Shown piece after piece: positions 52,433 through 60,686 of a stretch of 64,000 nt of DNA. A program made the translations under genes and the position numbers. The DNA comes from Roseitalea sp. MMSF_3546 (GTDB lineage: Bacteria; Pseudomonadota; Alphaproteobacteria; Rhizobiales; Rhizobiaceae), in the NCBI RefSeq assembly GCF_030732865.1, contig NZ_JASHKB010000013.1, forward strand, positions 1 through 64,000, given 5' to 3'. The notes beneath the pieces are model-generated. The model saw only the letters and a program-made list of their open reading frames with translations. It did no database searches and was not told where the DNA came from. The stretch's first letter is position 1; each line of letters starts with the position of its first letter.

Positions 52433-53424
52433 GCCGAACTCCGTGCCTGGGCGAGGGCGCGCACGCTGCGATCGCGCACCGCGCGGTCGATCAACAGGGC
52501 CGCGACGATCACCGCGCCGTTGAAGACATCCTGCCAGAAGGCCGACACGCCCAAAATGGGCAGCGCGACCGACACCATGCCCAGCAGCAGCACGCCGAGC
52601 ACGGTGCCGAGCACCGTGCCCACCCCGCCATTGATCGACACGCCGCCGACGACGACCGCGGCGATCACGGTGAATTCGAAGCCGACGCCCGTTATCCCCG
52701 GGTTCACATAGCCGAAGCGCGAGGCGTAAAGGACGCCGGCGAGCCCGGCCAGCGCGCCCGACAGCGTGAACACCAAAAGCGTGATCGGTACGACCTTGAT
52801 GCCCCTGAGCGGGGCGGCGACGGGGTTGGAGCCGAGCGCGTAGATCTGGCGTCCGACGCGGGTGTGGCCGAGGAAGAGATAGGTCGCGAACGCCACCGCA
52901 AAGGCGATGATGACGATCCACGGAATGTCGAAGATCGGCGAGGTCTGCGACATGGAGATCAGCGAGCGCGGGATGAATTGCGGATCGACCTGGCGGGCGT
53001 CCGAGACAAGGAAGACCAGTCCGCGATAAAGGCTCAGCGTGCCCAGCGTCACGATGATCGAGGGCAGCCGGAAAAGCACGACGAGCAGCCCGTTCAGCGT
53101 ACCGAGCGCCGCGCCCAGCGCGATCGCGACGAAAACGCCGATCAGGATCGGCACCTCGGGCAGGTCGCGGAACATCATGCCGGCGACGATGGACGAGAAC
53201 GCCATGGTCGAGCCGATGGACAAATCCACGTGCCGGGCGACCAGCACCATCATCTGGCCCATGGCCGCGATCAGGATGAGCGGGATCGCCAGCGCGACGA
53301 TGCGCGCGGTCTCCAGCGTCAGAAAGCGCGGCTCGATGGCGCCGACGATCAGCGCGACGATGACGATCATCACGAAGATGCCCGCCTCGCGCCGCCGCAG
53401 GAAGAAGCTGCCCAGGCCGCTCAT
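52429..53424 (-). CDS. rhaP: L-rhamnose ABC transporter permease
   Basis: 331-aa CUT2 permease whose N-terminus is short and basic (FFLRRREAGIFVMIVIVAL). QMMVLVARHVDLSIGSTMAF and IAAVVVGGVSINGGVGT are the hallmarks. The ATG at 53424 overlaps the rhaT TGA by 4 nt and its own stop codon overlaps rhaQ, so rhaT-rhaP-rhaQ are translationally coupled. Confidence 0.88.
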   Translation of the reverse strand: MSGLGSFFLRRREAGIFVMIVIVALIVGAIEPRFLTLETARIVALAIPLILIAAMGQMMVLVARHVDLSIGSTMAFSSIVAGMMFRDLPEVPILIGVFVAIALGAALGTLNGLLVVLFRLPSIIVTLGTLSLYRGLVFLVSDARQVDPQFIPRSLISMSQTSPIFDIPWIVIIAFAVAFATYLFLGHTRVGRQIYALGSNPVAAPLRGIKVVPITLLVFTLSGALAGLAGVLYASRFGYVNPGITGVGFEFTVIAAVVVGGVSINGGVGTVLGTVLGVLLLGMVSVALPILGVSAFWQDVFNGAVIVAALLIDRAVRDRSVRALAQARSSA

Positions 53425-54962
53425 GCAGCTTCTCCATGCGGACCCTTGCGCGGCACGGCGGCGCGCATGACGGTTTCCTCGGTGGCTTCGCCGCGTGGCA
53501 GTTCGGCGGTCAGCCGGCCCTCGGACATGACCAGGATGCGGTCGCACAGCGCCAGCAGTTCGGGCAGTTCCGAGGAGATGAGCAGGATCGCCTTGCCGCT
53601 TTCCGCGAGTTCGCCGATCATGTCGTAGAATTGCGCCTTGACGCCGATGTCGATGCCGCGCGTGGGTTCGTCGAGGATCATCACGCCCGGCTCGGTGTGC
53701 AGCCAGCGCGCCAGGATCGCCTTTTGCTGATTGCCGCCGGACAGTTCCATGATCGGCTGGCGCAGCGAGGCAAGGCGAATGTCGAGCTGTTCGACCGAGG
53801 CGCGGGCCAGCTTGCGCACCAGGCGCGCGCGGATGAACCCGCCCGGCGCGATCCTGTCCGGCACGGCGGCGGTGATGTTCTGCTCGACGGACATCGAGCC
53901 GAAGATCCCCGCCGCGGCGCGGTCCTCGGGCACGAAGGCCAGCCCGCGCGCGATCGCATCGGACGGATCGGCGATGCGCACCGGTTCGCCGCCCACCTTG
54001 ATGGTGCCGGTTTCGGCAGGGGCGATGCCGAATATGGCGCGGGCGACATCGGTGCGCCCGGCGCCGACAAGGCCGGCCAGTCCGACGATCTCGCCGCGAT
54101 GCACGGCAAAGGAGATGTCCTCGAACAGGCCGGTACGGCCAAGGCCCTGAACCTCCAGCGCCGTCTCGCCGATGCGGGCGCGGTGCTTGTGGATATAGTC
54201 ATTGACCGGCCGACCGATCATCATGCGGATGATCCGCTCGTCGTCGAGGTCCTCGACCCGCTCGGTACCGACCAGGCGCCCGTCGCGAAACACCGTGGCC
54301 CGGTCGCACAGGGCGCGCACCTCCTCGAGCCGGTGCGAAATGAACACGATGGTGCGTCCGGCATCGCGCAATTGCCGGACGATGTCGAACAGGGTCTGCA
54401 CCTCCTTGGGCGTCAGCGGCGCGGTCGGCTCGTCCATGATGATCAGACGTGCGTCGCTGTCGAGCGCGCGGGCGATCTCGACCATCTGCTGGTCGGCGAT
54501 GGAAAGCCCGCGCATCGGCGCGGTGACGTCCATGCCGATGCCGAGCATGTCCATGAGTTCGCGCGCCCGCGCCTCGATCGCCGCCCAGGGCACGCGCGAC
54601 AGCGCCGCGCCCTGGCCCCGGCCCATGACGAGGTTCTCGGCGACCGATAGGTCGGGAAACGAGATCGGCTCCTGATGGATGAGCGTGATGCCCAGGCGCT
54701 GGGCGGCGAGCGGCGAGGGCACCTCGACCTCGCGCCCCTCCATGGACAGCCGACCGCGCGTCGGCCGGTGCACGCCCGACAGGATCTTGGCGAAGGTCGA
54801 CTTGCCGGCGCCGTTCTCGCCCAGAAGCGCGTGGATCTCCCCGCGCTCGAGGTCGAGATCGACATCGGTGAGCACCTCGACGCCGGCGAACTGCTTGGAA
54901 ATGCCGCGCGCAGAGATGAGCGCGCCGGTTTCGGCGGTCCCCTGCGCCATGGTCTCAGCCAT
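53421..54962 (-). CDS. rhaT: L-rhamnose ABC transporter ATPase
   Basis: 513-aa tandem ATPase. First domain: GENGAGKSTFAKILSG, LSIADQQMVEIARAL and IMDEPTAPLT. Second domain: GLVGAGRTDVARAIFG, LSGGNQQKAILARWL and ILDEPTRGIDIGVK. TLIHQEPISFPDLSVAENL is typical of the CUT2 ATPases. The ATG at 54962 overlaps the upstream aldo/keto reductase gene by 8 nt; a second ATG four codons in is possible. Not related to the E. coli RhaT proton symporter despite the name. Confidence 0.9.
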   Translation of the reverse strand: MAETMAQGTAETGALISARGISKQFAGVEVLTDVDLDLERGEIHALLGENGAGKSTFAKILSGVHRPTRGRLSMEGREVEVPSPLAAQRLGITLIHQEPISFPDLSVAENLVMGRGQGAALSRVPWAAIEARARELMDMLGIGMDVTAPMRGLSIADQQMVEIARALDSDARLIIMDEPTAPLTPKEVQTLFDIVRQLRDAGRTIVFISHRLEEVRALCDRATVFRDGRLVGTERVEDLDDERIIRMMIGRPVNDYIHKHRARIGETALEVQGLGRTGLFEDISFAVHRGEIVGLAGLVGAGRTDVARAIFGIAPAETGTIKVGGEPVRIADPSDAIARGLAFVPEDRAAAGIFGSMSVEQNITAAVPDRIAPGGFIRARLVRKLARASVEQLDIRLASLRQPIMELSGGNQQKAILARWLHTEPGVMILDEPTRGIDIGVKAQFYDMIGELAESGKAILLISSELPELLALCDRILVMSEGRLTAELPRGEATEETVMRAAVPRKGPHGEAA

Positions 54963-55989
54963 TGTCCGGTGTCGGCGCGTGTTCGGCGAGCAGGCCCTGC
55001 GCCTTCAGGTCCGACCAGAACGCCGTCGGGATCGGCGTGGCGACATGGCCCAGGTTCTGGCGGATCTGGTCGGGATGGGCCGCGCCGGGAATGATCGAGA
55101 CCACCGCCGGATGGGCCAGCGGGAACTGAAGCGCAGCCGCCGGCAGGGCGACGCCATGCGCCCGGGCCACCTTCCCGATGCCGCGCACCTTGTCCTGGAC
55201 GTCGGTCGGGGCCGCGCCATAGGCATATGTCGCCTTCTCGCCCGCTCCGGTGACGAGGATGCCCGAGGCGAAGGGCGCCCCGATGATCACCGAAACGCCG
55301 CGGCGGACGCAGTCCGCCATGCCGCGATCGAGCGAGGCCTGGTCGGCGAGCGTGTAGGGCATGGCGACCAGCAGGAAGTCGATGTCGACCTCCGGCGCGA
55401 CCGTCTCGAACGCCTCGTTGGTGTTGATCCCCATGCCGAAGGCCTTGATGTCTCCGGTCTTCTTGAGTTCCTCGAGCGCCTTGATCCCGCTTTCGGCCAG
55501 GTCGCGGCGATGGCCCAGATAGGTCTCGCCCTCGCCGTGGAAACCCGCGTCCAGATCGTGGATGATCAGCGCGTCGACCGTATCGAGCGCCAACCGCTGC
55601 AGGGCCTGCTCGTAAGAGCGCATGATGCCGTCGCGGGAATAGTCGAAGCGCACCTCGAAGTTCAGCCCGCCGATCCAGGGCGAACGGTCGAAGCTGCGCG
55701 GGTCGGCGGGCCGGTGCAGCGTGCGCCCGACCTTGGTCGTCACGAGGAATTCGTCGCGCGGCCGGGTGCGCAGGAAGCCGCCGAGCCGATGCTCGGCCAG
55801 CCCGCGCCCGTACCATGGGGCGGTGTCGTAATAGCGAACGCCGCCGTCCCAGGCCGCTTGAAGCGTCGCGCGCGAGTCCGCCTCGGCGACCGGTGCGTAG
55901 AGCTCGCCGATATGGGCCGATCCGAATCCGAACACGGGAAGATCGAGGCCGGTCGGGCCCACCTGCCGCGTTTCGCTGATCGATACCAA
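54955..55989 (-). CDS. Aldo/keto reductase, D-threo-aldose (L-fucose) dehydrogenase-like, TTG start
   Basis: 344-aa NAD(P)-dependent AKR resembling D-threo-aldose 1-dehydrogenase, which oxidises L-fucose and similar sugars to lactones. Catalytic Asp and Tyr are in VRYYDTAPWYGRGLAEHRLG, Lys in FLVTTKVGRTLH and His in ALIIHDLDAGF. It heads the minus arm, making it the likely first enzyme (L-rhamnose to rhamnonolactone). The start is assigned to TTG 55989 with GGGGGGAG five nt upstream. GTG 55995 and a TTG at 56052 are alternatives, but the latter falls inside the operator palindrome. A sugar dehydrogenase of the AKR class in a rhamnose locus is unusual. Confidence 0.78.
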   Translation of the reverse strand: MVSISETRQVGPTGLDLPVFGFGSAHIGELYAPVAEADSRATLQAAWDGGVRYYDTAPWYGRGLAEHRLGGFLRTRPRDEFLVTTKVGRTLHRPADPRSFDRSPWIGGLNFEVRFDYSRDGIMRSYEQALQRLALDTVDALIIHDLDAGFHGEGETYLGHRRDLAESGIKALEELKKTGDIKAFGMGINTNEAFETVAPEVDIDFLLVAMPYTLADQASLDRGMADCVRRGVSVIIGAPFASGILVTGAGEKATYAYGAAPTDVQDKVRGIGKVARAHGVALPAAALQFPLAHPAVVSIIPGAAHPDQIRQNLGHVATPIPTAFWSDLKAQGLLAEHAPTPDNG

Positions 55990-56040
55990 GGTCACTCCCC
56001 CCTTGCCCGCGGGCGGCTCTCCGTCCGCCACGGCCGGTAA

Positions 56041-56089
56041 TTTGTCAGACAAAAATTAGTTTGACAAGTCCTTGTCCATGGCGAAAAAT
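56041..56089. promoter_or_regulatory. GntR/FadR-type operator and divergent promoter region
   Basis: Perfect 13-bp palindrome TTTGTC-A-GACAAA (56041-56053), fitting the FadR-subfamily pattern TNGTNNNACNA. A second inverted repeat, GACAAG-TC-CTTGTC (56063-56076), follows. TTGACA (56061-56066) with AAAAAT (56084-56089) at 17 nt could be the plus-strand promoter for the aldolase operon. The obvious ligand-responsive repressor is the GntR protein at 59151-59966. Confidence 0.65.
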
Positions 56090-56159
56090 CACCGCCGACG
56101 CAGCACGACCGGCCGCCAGCGCACGGACCGGCACGCCACGGGGAGGGATCATAGCGGGC

Positions 56160-57044
56160 ATGCGCATCGCCGGCACATATCCGATGCTGTTCGCCTTCTT
56201 CGGCTCCGATGACGCGCTGCGGCGCGAGGCGATCGAGCGCCAGGTCGCGGCCGCCAGGGCCGTGGGCGCGGACGGCGTCGCCGTGCTCGGCCTTGGCACC
56301 GAGGTCGCAAAGCTCGGCCGCGCCGAGCGCGCCGCCGTGCTCGAATGGACGGTTGCCGCCTCTGGCGACCTGCCCGTCGCCGCGACCATCGCAGAGACCA
56401 ATCTGGTCGACATGATCGAGGCCGCGCGCGCCGCCGAGCGGGCAGGTGTGGCCTGGCTCATCTTCCAGCCGCCGCGACCGCCCGCCTCCGGCGCCGATCT
56501 GATCGACTGGTTCGCCGCGGCGGCAAGCGCCGTTGACTGCCCCGTGGCGATCCAGAACGCACCGGAGTTTCTCGGCATCGGGCTGACGCCGGCCGAACTG
56601 GCCGAACTGGGTCGGCGCCAGCCCAACGTCACGGCGGTCAAGGCCGAATGCAGCGCGGTGGCGCTGGGCACGCTGGTCGATGCGCTGGGCGACACGATGA
56701 CCACGCTCAACGGGCGCGGCGGTTTGGAGTTGACCGACAATTACCGCGCCGGCGCCGCCGGCATGATCCCGGGCATCGAGACCGCCGATCTGCAGGTTGC
56801 CGTCGCCCGCGCCATGGCGGCGGGCAACGAGGCCGAAGCCGAGGCGCTCTATCGCCGGCTGCTGCCCGCCGTCGCCTTCGCCATGCAGGGCATCGACCAT
56901 TTCGTCACCCACGCCAAGCACATCGCCGCCCTTCGGCTGGGCCTTGCGCCGAGCGCACGGCGTGCGCCGGGCGGCCACATGACCGCGCGCGGCGCCGCCT
57001 GGGCCGAGCGCCTCGCCGCCGAGCTTGGACCCTTGCCCGTCTGA
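56160..57044 (+). CDS. DapA-family aldolase (probable 2-keto-3-deoxy-L-rhamnonate aldolase)
   Basis: 294-aa class-I aldolase of the dihydrodipicolinate synthase family. The Schiff-base lysine is Lys161 in VTAVKAEC. GLGTEVAKLGRAERAAV is the usual phosphate/carboxylate-binding region. The catalytic Tyr of DapA (YN.P motif) is replaced by Gln132 (VAIQNAPEF), arguing against lysine biosynthesis. Following the rhamnonate logic it would split 2-keto-3-deoxy-rhamnonate to pyruvate and lactaldehyde. The ATG at 56160 starts MRIAGTYPMLFAFF; GGGAGGG lies about 13 nt upstream. First gene of the plus arm. Confidence 0.78.
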   Translation: MRIAGTYPMLFAFFGSDDALRREAIERQVAAARAVGADGVAVLGLGTEVAKLGRAERAAVLEWTVAASGDLPVAATIAETNLVDMIEAARAAERAGVAWLIFQPPRPPASGADLIDWFAAAASAVDCPVAIQNAPEFLGIGLTPAELAELGRRQPNVTAVKAECSAVALGTLVDALGDTMTTLNGRGGLELTDNYRAGAAGMIPGIETADLQVAVARAMAAGNEAEAEALYRRLLPAVAFAMQGIDHFVTHAKHIAALRLGLAPSARRAPGGHMTARGAAWAERLAAELGPLPV

Positions 57045-57067
57045 ACGCAACCGAAACGGAGCCCCCC

Positions 57068-58240
57068 ATGCCGCAGATCACCGATGTCCGAACCACGATC
57101 TGGGAGTGGACCGGCCCCGTCGCGCCCATGCCGCCGCATTTCTGCACGACCGCCTCGGACATCGTCGCCGACGTGACCGGCTCGATCGCCGGCTTTCGTT
57201 TCCTGGGCTGGCTGATCTGCGAGATCGAGTGCGACGACGGCACGGTGGGCATCGGCAACGCCGCGCTGGCCCCGCACGCGGTCAAGACGACCATCGACAC
57301 CTATCTCAAGCCGCTGCTGATCGGCACCGACCCGCTGGACAACGAATATATCTGGCAGTCCATGTACCGGCGCACCTTGCCCTTCGGCCGCAAGGGCATC
57401 GGCATGACGGCGATGAGCGCGGTGGACCTGGCGGTCTGGGACGCCAGGGGCAAGATCCTCGGCCAGCCGGTGTTCAAGCTGCTTGGCGGCCGCACCAAGG
57501 AGAAGTTGCCCGTCTATGCCTCGCGGCTTTATTCGCAGCCGCTCGAGGATCTGCACCGGGAAGCCCGGGCCTATGCCGAGGCCGGCTTTTCGGCGGTCAA
57601 GCTGCGCTTCGGATGGGGACCCAAGGACGGCATCGCCGGCATGGCGAAGAATGTCGAATTGGTGCGCACCGCGCGCGAGGCGGTCGGTCCCGACGTCGAT
57701 ATCATGGCCGACTGCTACATGGGCTGGAACGTCGAGTATGGCCGACGCATGCTGCGCCTGCTCGAGCCGTTCAACATGCGCTGGGTCGAGGAACCGGTCA
57801 TCGCCGACGATCTGGCCGGCTATGCCGAACTGCGCGCGCTCGGCCATGTGGCGATCTCGGGCGGCGAGCACGAATACACGCTGGCCGGTTTCCGCCACGC
57901 GCTCGATCTGCGCGCCTATGACATCGTCCAGTTCGACGTCAACCGCGTCGGCGGCATCACCGCGGCCAGGAAGATTGCCGATCTGTGCGAGGCCTACGAC
58001 ATTCCGGTCATCCCCCATGCCGGCCAGATGCACAACTATCACATCTCCATGTCGAGCTATGCCGCACCGATCGCCGAATATTTCCCCAAGGTGCCGGTCG
58101 AGGTCGGCAACGAGCTGTTCTGGTACATCTTCGACGGCGAGCCCGTGGCCGAAGACGGCTTTGTGAACCTCGCCGACGATCGGCCGGGCTTCGGGCTGAC
58201 GCTGCAGGAGCCGTCCGAGCACTTCACCCTGACGCGCTAG
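57068..58240 (+). CDS. rhmD: L-rhamnonate dehydratase
   Basis: 390-aa enolase-superfamily dehydratase converting L-rhamnonate to 2-keto-3-deoxy-L-rhamnonate. Mg ligands are probably Asp215 (DIMADCYMGW), Glu241 (RWVEEPV) and Glu267 (ISGGEHEYT). The catalytic dyad is Asp290 with His317 in VIPHAGQMHNYH. The C-terminal block AEYFPKVPVEVGNELFWYIF followed by DGEP is diagnostic for RhmD and distinguishes it from fuconate or mannonate dehydratases. RhmD enzymes can accept L-lyxonate and L-mannonate too. Located between aldolase and lactonase genes with gaps of 23 and 9 nt. Confidence 0.9.
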   Translation: MPQITDVRTTIWEWTGPVAPMPPHFCTTASDIVADVTGSIAGFRFLGWLICEIECDDGTVGIGNAALAPHAVKTTIDTYLKPLLIGTDPLDNEYIWQSMYRRTLPFGRKGIGMTAMSAVDLAVWDARGKILGQPVFKLLGGRTKEKLPVYASRLYSQPLEDLHREARAYAEAGFSAVKLRFGWGPKDGIAGMAKNVELVRTAREAVGPDVDIMADCYMGWNVEYGRRMLRLLEPFNMRWVEEPVIADDLAGYAELRALGHVAISGGEHEYTLAGFRHALDLRAYDIVQFDVNRVGGITAARKIADLCEAYDIPVIPHAGQMHNYHISMSSYAAPIAEYFPKVPVEVGNELFWYIFDGEPVAEDGFVNLADDRPGFGLTLQEPSEHFTLTR

Positions 58241-58249
58241 GAGGCGATC

Positions 58250-59125
58250 ATGCCCAGTTTCCCGATCATCGACACGCATCTGCACATCTGGGACCATGAC
58301 CGGCTGACCTATTCGGCCTTTCACGGCCATCCGATCTTCGAGAACTCCTTCCACGTCGAGGACTACCGCGAGGCCTGCGGCGACGTCGACGTCGAGGCCA
58401 TGGTGTTCCTTGAATGCTACGCCGATTTCACGCCCGAGGGCGGCCAGTACATCGAGGAGATCGAATTCGTCGAGGACGAGGCCAGGCGCGACCCGCGCAT
58501 CAGGGGCATCGTGCCCATGGCGCCGCTCGAGCGCGGGGTGGCCGTCGCGCCCTTGCTCGAGGAGATGGTCACCCGCTTCGACAAGGTAAAGGGCATTCGC
58601 CGCATCGTCGAGTTCGACGAAGACCCGCGCGCGCTCACCCTGTCGGACGCCTTCGTCGAGGGTGTGAACACGCTCGACGAATACGGGCTGCACTTCGAGA
58701 TCAACGTCAACCACACGCAGATGGACATCGTGCGCGAATTCGTGCGCCGCATCCCCAAGGTGCCGATGATCCTGGACCATTGCGGCAAGCCGGGCATCGC
58801 CGAGGGCGCCATCGGCCAGTATGTCGACGACGTCAACGAACTGGCGCGCCATCCGAACCTGTGGATCAAGCTGTCCGACCTTCCGGTGGAAGCCGATCAC
58901 GACAACTGGACCGAAAACGATCTGAAGCCCTATATCGACGCCACGCTGGAAGCCTTCGGCCCCGACCGGACGATCTTCGCCAATGACTGGCCGGTCTGCC
59001 TGCAGGCAACGACCATTCCGCGCTGGGTCGAGGTGCTCGACCGGGCGCTGGCGGATCTGAGCGAGGAGGATCGGCGCAAGATCTATCGCGACAACGCCAA
59101 CCGCTTCTACAGGCTGGGGCTGTGA
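58250..59125 (+). CDS. Amidohydrolase-family sugar lactonase
   Basis: 291-aa TIM-barrel hydrolase of the amidohydrolase_2 family. The HxH motif lies at residues 10-12 (PIIDTHLHIWDHDRL). Later histidine and aspartate ligand regions are MILDHCGKPG and IFANDWPVCLQ. The group includes L-fucono- and L-rhamnono-lactonases. It would open the lactone made by the aldo/keto reductase to give rhamnonate for RhmD. Ribosome site AGGAGG lies about 5 nt before the ATG. A decarboxylase role is possible in the family, but context favours lactonase. Confidence 0.82.
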   Translation: MPSFPIIDTHLHIWDHDRLTYSAFHGHPIFENSFHVEDYREACGDVDVEAMVFLECYADFTPEGGQYIEEIEFVEDEARRDPRIRGIVPMAPLERGVAVAPLLEEMVTRFDKVKGIRRIVEFDEDPRALTLSDAFVEGVNTLDEYGLHFEINVNHTQMDIVREFVRRIPKVPMILDHCGKPGIAEGAIGQYVDDVNELARHPNLWIKLSDLPVEADHDNWTENDLKPYIDATLEAFGPDRTIFANDWPVCLQATTIPRWVEVLDRALADLSEEDRRKIYRDNANRFYRLGL

Positions 59126-59150
59126 GCGCGCAGGAGACCGGTTGAGGCCG

Positions 59151-59966
59151 ATGACCGACCAGAAGGGCCGAATCCGCAGCGCCGAGGACGACTTCAACGC
59201 CTTCATGCGCGAGGATGGCGAGGCCGGCGAGGGCGCCGAGGGCTTTGCCGGCGGCGTGCTCAAGCGCCGCTCGATCGCCGAGCAGGTGACCGAACGGATC
59301 ATGGCCATGATCAAGAGCGGCAACCTGAAGTCGGGCGACCGCCTGCCCACCGAGGCGCAGATGTGCGTCGCCTTCGGCATCAGCCGCCCGCCGCTGCGCG
59401 AGGCGCTCAAGGCGCTGACCATCATGGGCGTGCTCGACAGTCGCCAGGGCGGCCGCTACACGGTCACCGACCTGTCGCCGACCCGGCTGGTGGCCCCGTT
59501 CAACACCATGCTGGCGGTCAACGAATATGACGTGATCGAGCATTTCGAGGCGCGCGCGCTGGTCGATCTGGGTCTTGTGCGCATGTGCGTGGAGCGCGCG
59601 ACGCCGGCCGAGCGGCAGCGCATCAACCAGCTCGCCCAGGACGGCCATGCCTTCTACGACGACCCGGTCGCCTTTCGGCTGCTGGACATCGAATATCATC
59701 GCGCCATCAATGAGGGCGCTCACAACACGCTGATCATGGGGCTCGCCCAGAGCCTTTACGATGTGGGGCTGGACATGCGCCGCATCGCCAGCGCGCTGCC
59801 CGGCGTGATCGAGATCTCGGTCACCCAGCATTGCGAGGTCGCCGATGCGATCAATGCCGGCGATGCCGACACGGCCGTCGCCGCCTATCGCCGGCATCTC
59901 GAACATGTGCGAGACACCACGCTCCGTTCGATCGAGTTGACCAGCAAGGGCCTGATCGAGACGTGA
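59151..59966 (+). CDS. GntR/FadR-family transcriptional regulator
   Basis: 271-aa regulator. A 30-residue acidic leader precedes the winged helix (about 40-105; SGDRLPTEAQMCVAFGISRP followed by PLREALKAL is the helix-turn-helix). The C-terminal FCD effector domain spans about residues 120-255, with the metal-site histidines in DIEYHRAI, QHCEVADAI and RRHLEHVRDT. It is the last gene of the plus arm and likely represses both arms through the palindrome at 56041-56053, relieved by a sugar acid. AGGAG is better spaced for TTG 59142 than for ATG 59151, so the start may be three codons earlier. Confidence 0.87.
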   Translation: MTDQKGRIRSAEDDFNAFMREDGEAGEGAEGFAGGVLKRRSIAEQVTERIMAMIKSGNLKSGDRLPTEAQMCVAFGISRPPLREALKALTIMGVLDSRQGGRYTVTDLSPTRLVAPFNTMLAVNEYDVIEHFEARALVDLGLVRMCVERATPAERQRINQLAQDGHAFYDDPVAFRLLDIEYHRAINEGAHNTLIMGLAQSLYDVGLDMRRIASALPGVIEISVTQHCEVADAINAGDADTAVAAYRRHLEHVRDTTLRSIELTSKGLIET

Positions 59967-59987
59967 CCGGGCGCGCACCCTCCAAGG

Positions 59988-60683
59988 TCAGACCGAGACG
60001 GCGCGGACCAGTTCCTCGCGGGCGATCTCGCCGCGGTCGCCGCGCAGCGAGACCGCGCCGCGCTGCATGACCACGAACTCGTCGGCCAGCCCGTAGGCAA
60101 AATCGAAATACTGCTCGACGAGCACGATCGCCATCGTGCCCTGGTCGCGCAGATATTCGATCACCTTGCCGATCTGCGTGATGATGTTGGGCTGAATGCC
60201 CTCCGTCGGCTCGTCGAGCAGCAACAGCTTGGGCCGCGTCACCAGCGCCCGGCCGATGCTCAACTGCTGCTGCTGGCCGCCGGACAGATCGCCGCCGCGC
60301 CGGCCTTCCATCTGCCGGAGCACGGGAAACAGTTCGTAGATCTCCTCGGGCACGGCGCGCGCGCCGCGCGGCAGGCAGGCAAAGCCGGTCTCAAGGTTCT
60401 CGCGCACGCTCAGAAGCGGAAAGATGTCGCGTCCCTGCGGCACGTAGGCGACGCCCTTGGCGGCCAGCGCATGCGCCGGCGGCGTGCCCAGCGTCTCGCC
60501 GTCAAGGGCCACCGTACCGCCCGAACGGTGATGAACGCCGGCGATCGCCTTGAGCAGCGAGGTCTTGCCGACGCCATTGGTGCCCATCACGCAGGTCACC
60601 GCGCCGCGCGCGGCCTGAAGCGAAACCCCGTGCAGGATCTGCGACTGACCGTAATGCAGGGTCAATTCGGAAACCGAAAGCAT
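59988..60683 (-). CDS. urtE: Urea ABC transporter ATPase UrtE
   Basis: 231-aa LivF-type ATPase. Walker A GTNGVGKTSLLKAIAG, signature LSGGQQQQLSIGRAL and Walker B LLLLDEPTEGIQPNII are intact. The GIQPNIITQIGKVIEYLR stretch is characteristic of UrtE rather than LivF. Three nt separate it from urtD. Convergent with the GntR gene. Last gene of the urea importer operon. Confidence 0.93.
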   Translation of the reverse strand: MLSVSELTLHYGQSQILHGVSLQAARGAVTCVMGTNGVGKTSLLKAIAGVHHRSGGTVALDGETLGTPPAHALAAKGVAYVPQGRDIFPLLSVRENLETGFACLPRGARAVPEEIYELFPVLRQMEGRRGGDLSGGQQQQLSIGRALVTRPKLLLLDEPTEGIQPNIITQIGKVIEYLRDQGTMAIVLVEQYFDFAYGLADEFVVMQRGAVSLRGDRGEIAREELVRAVSV

Positions 60684-60686
60684 CGC

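Noticed and set aside
56160-57044. Lysine-biosynthesis dapA
   Set aside because: The catalytic Tyr motif is changed and the gene sits in a rhamnose catabolic operon.
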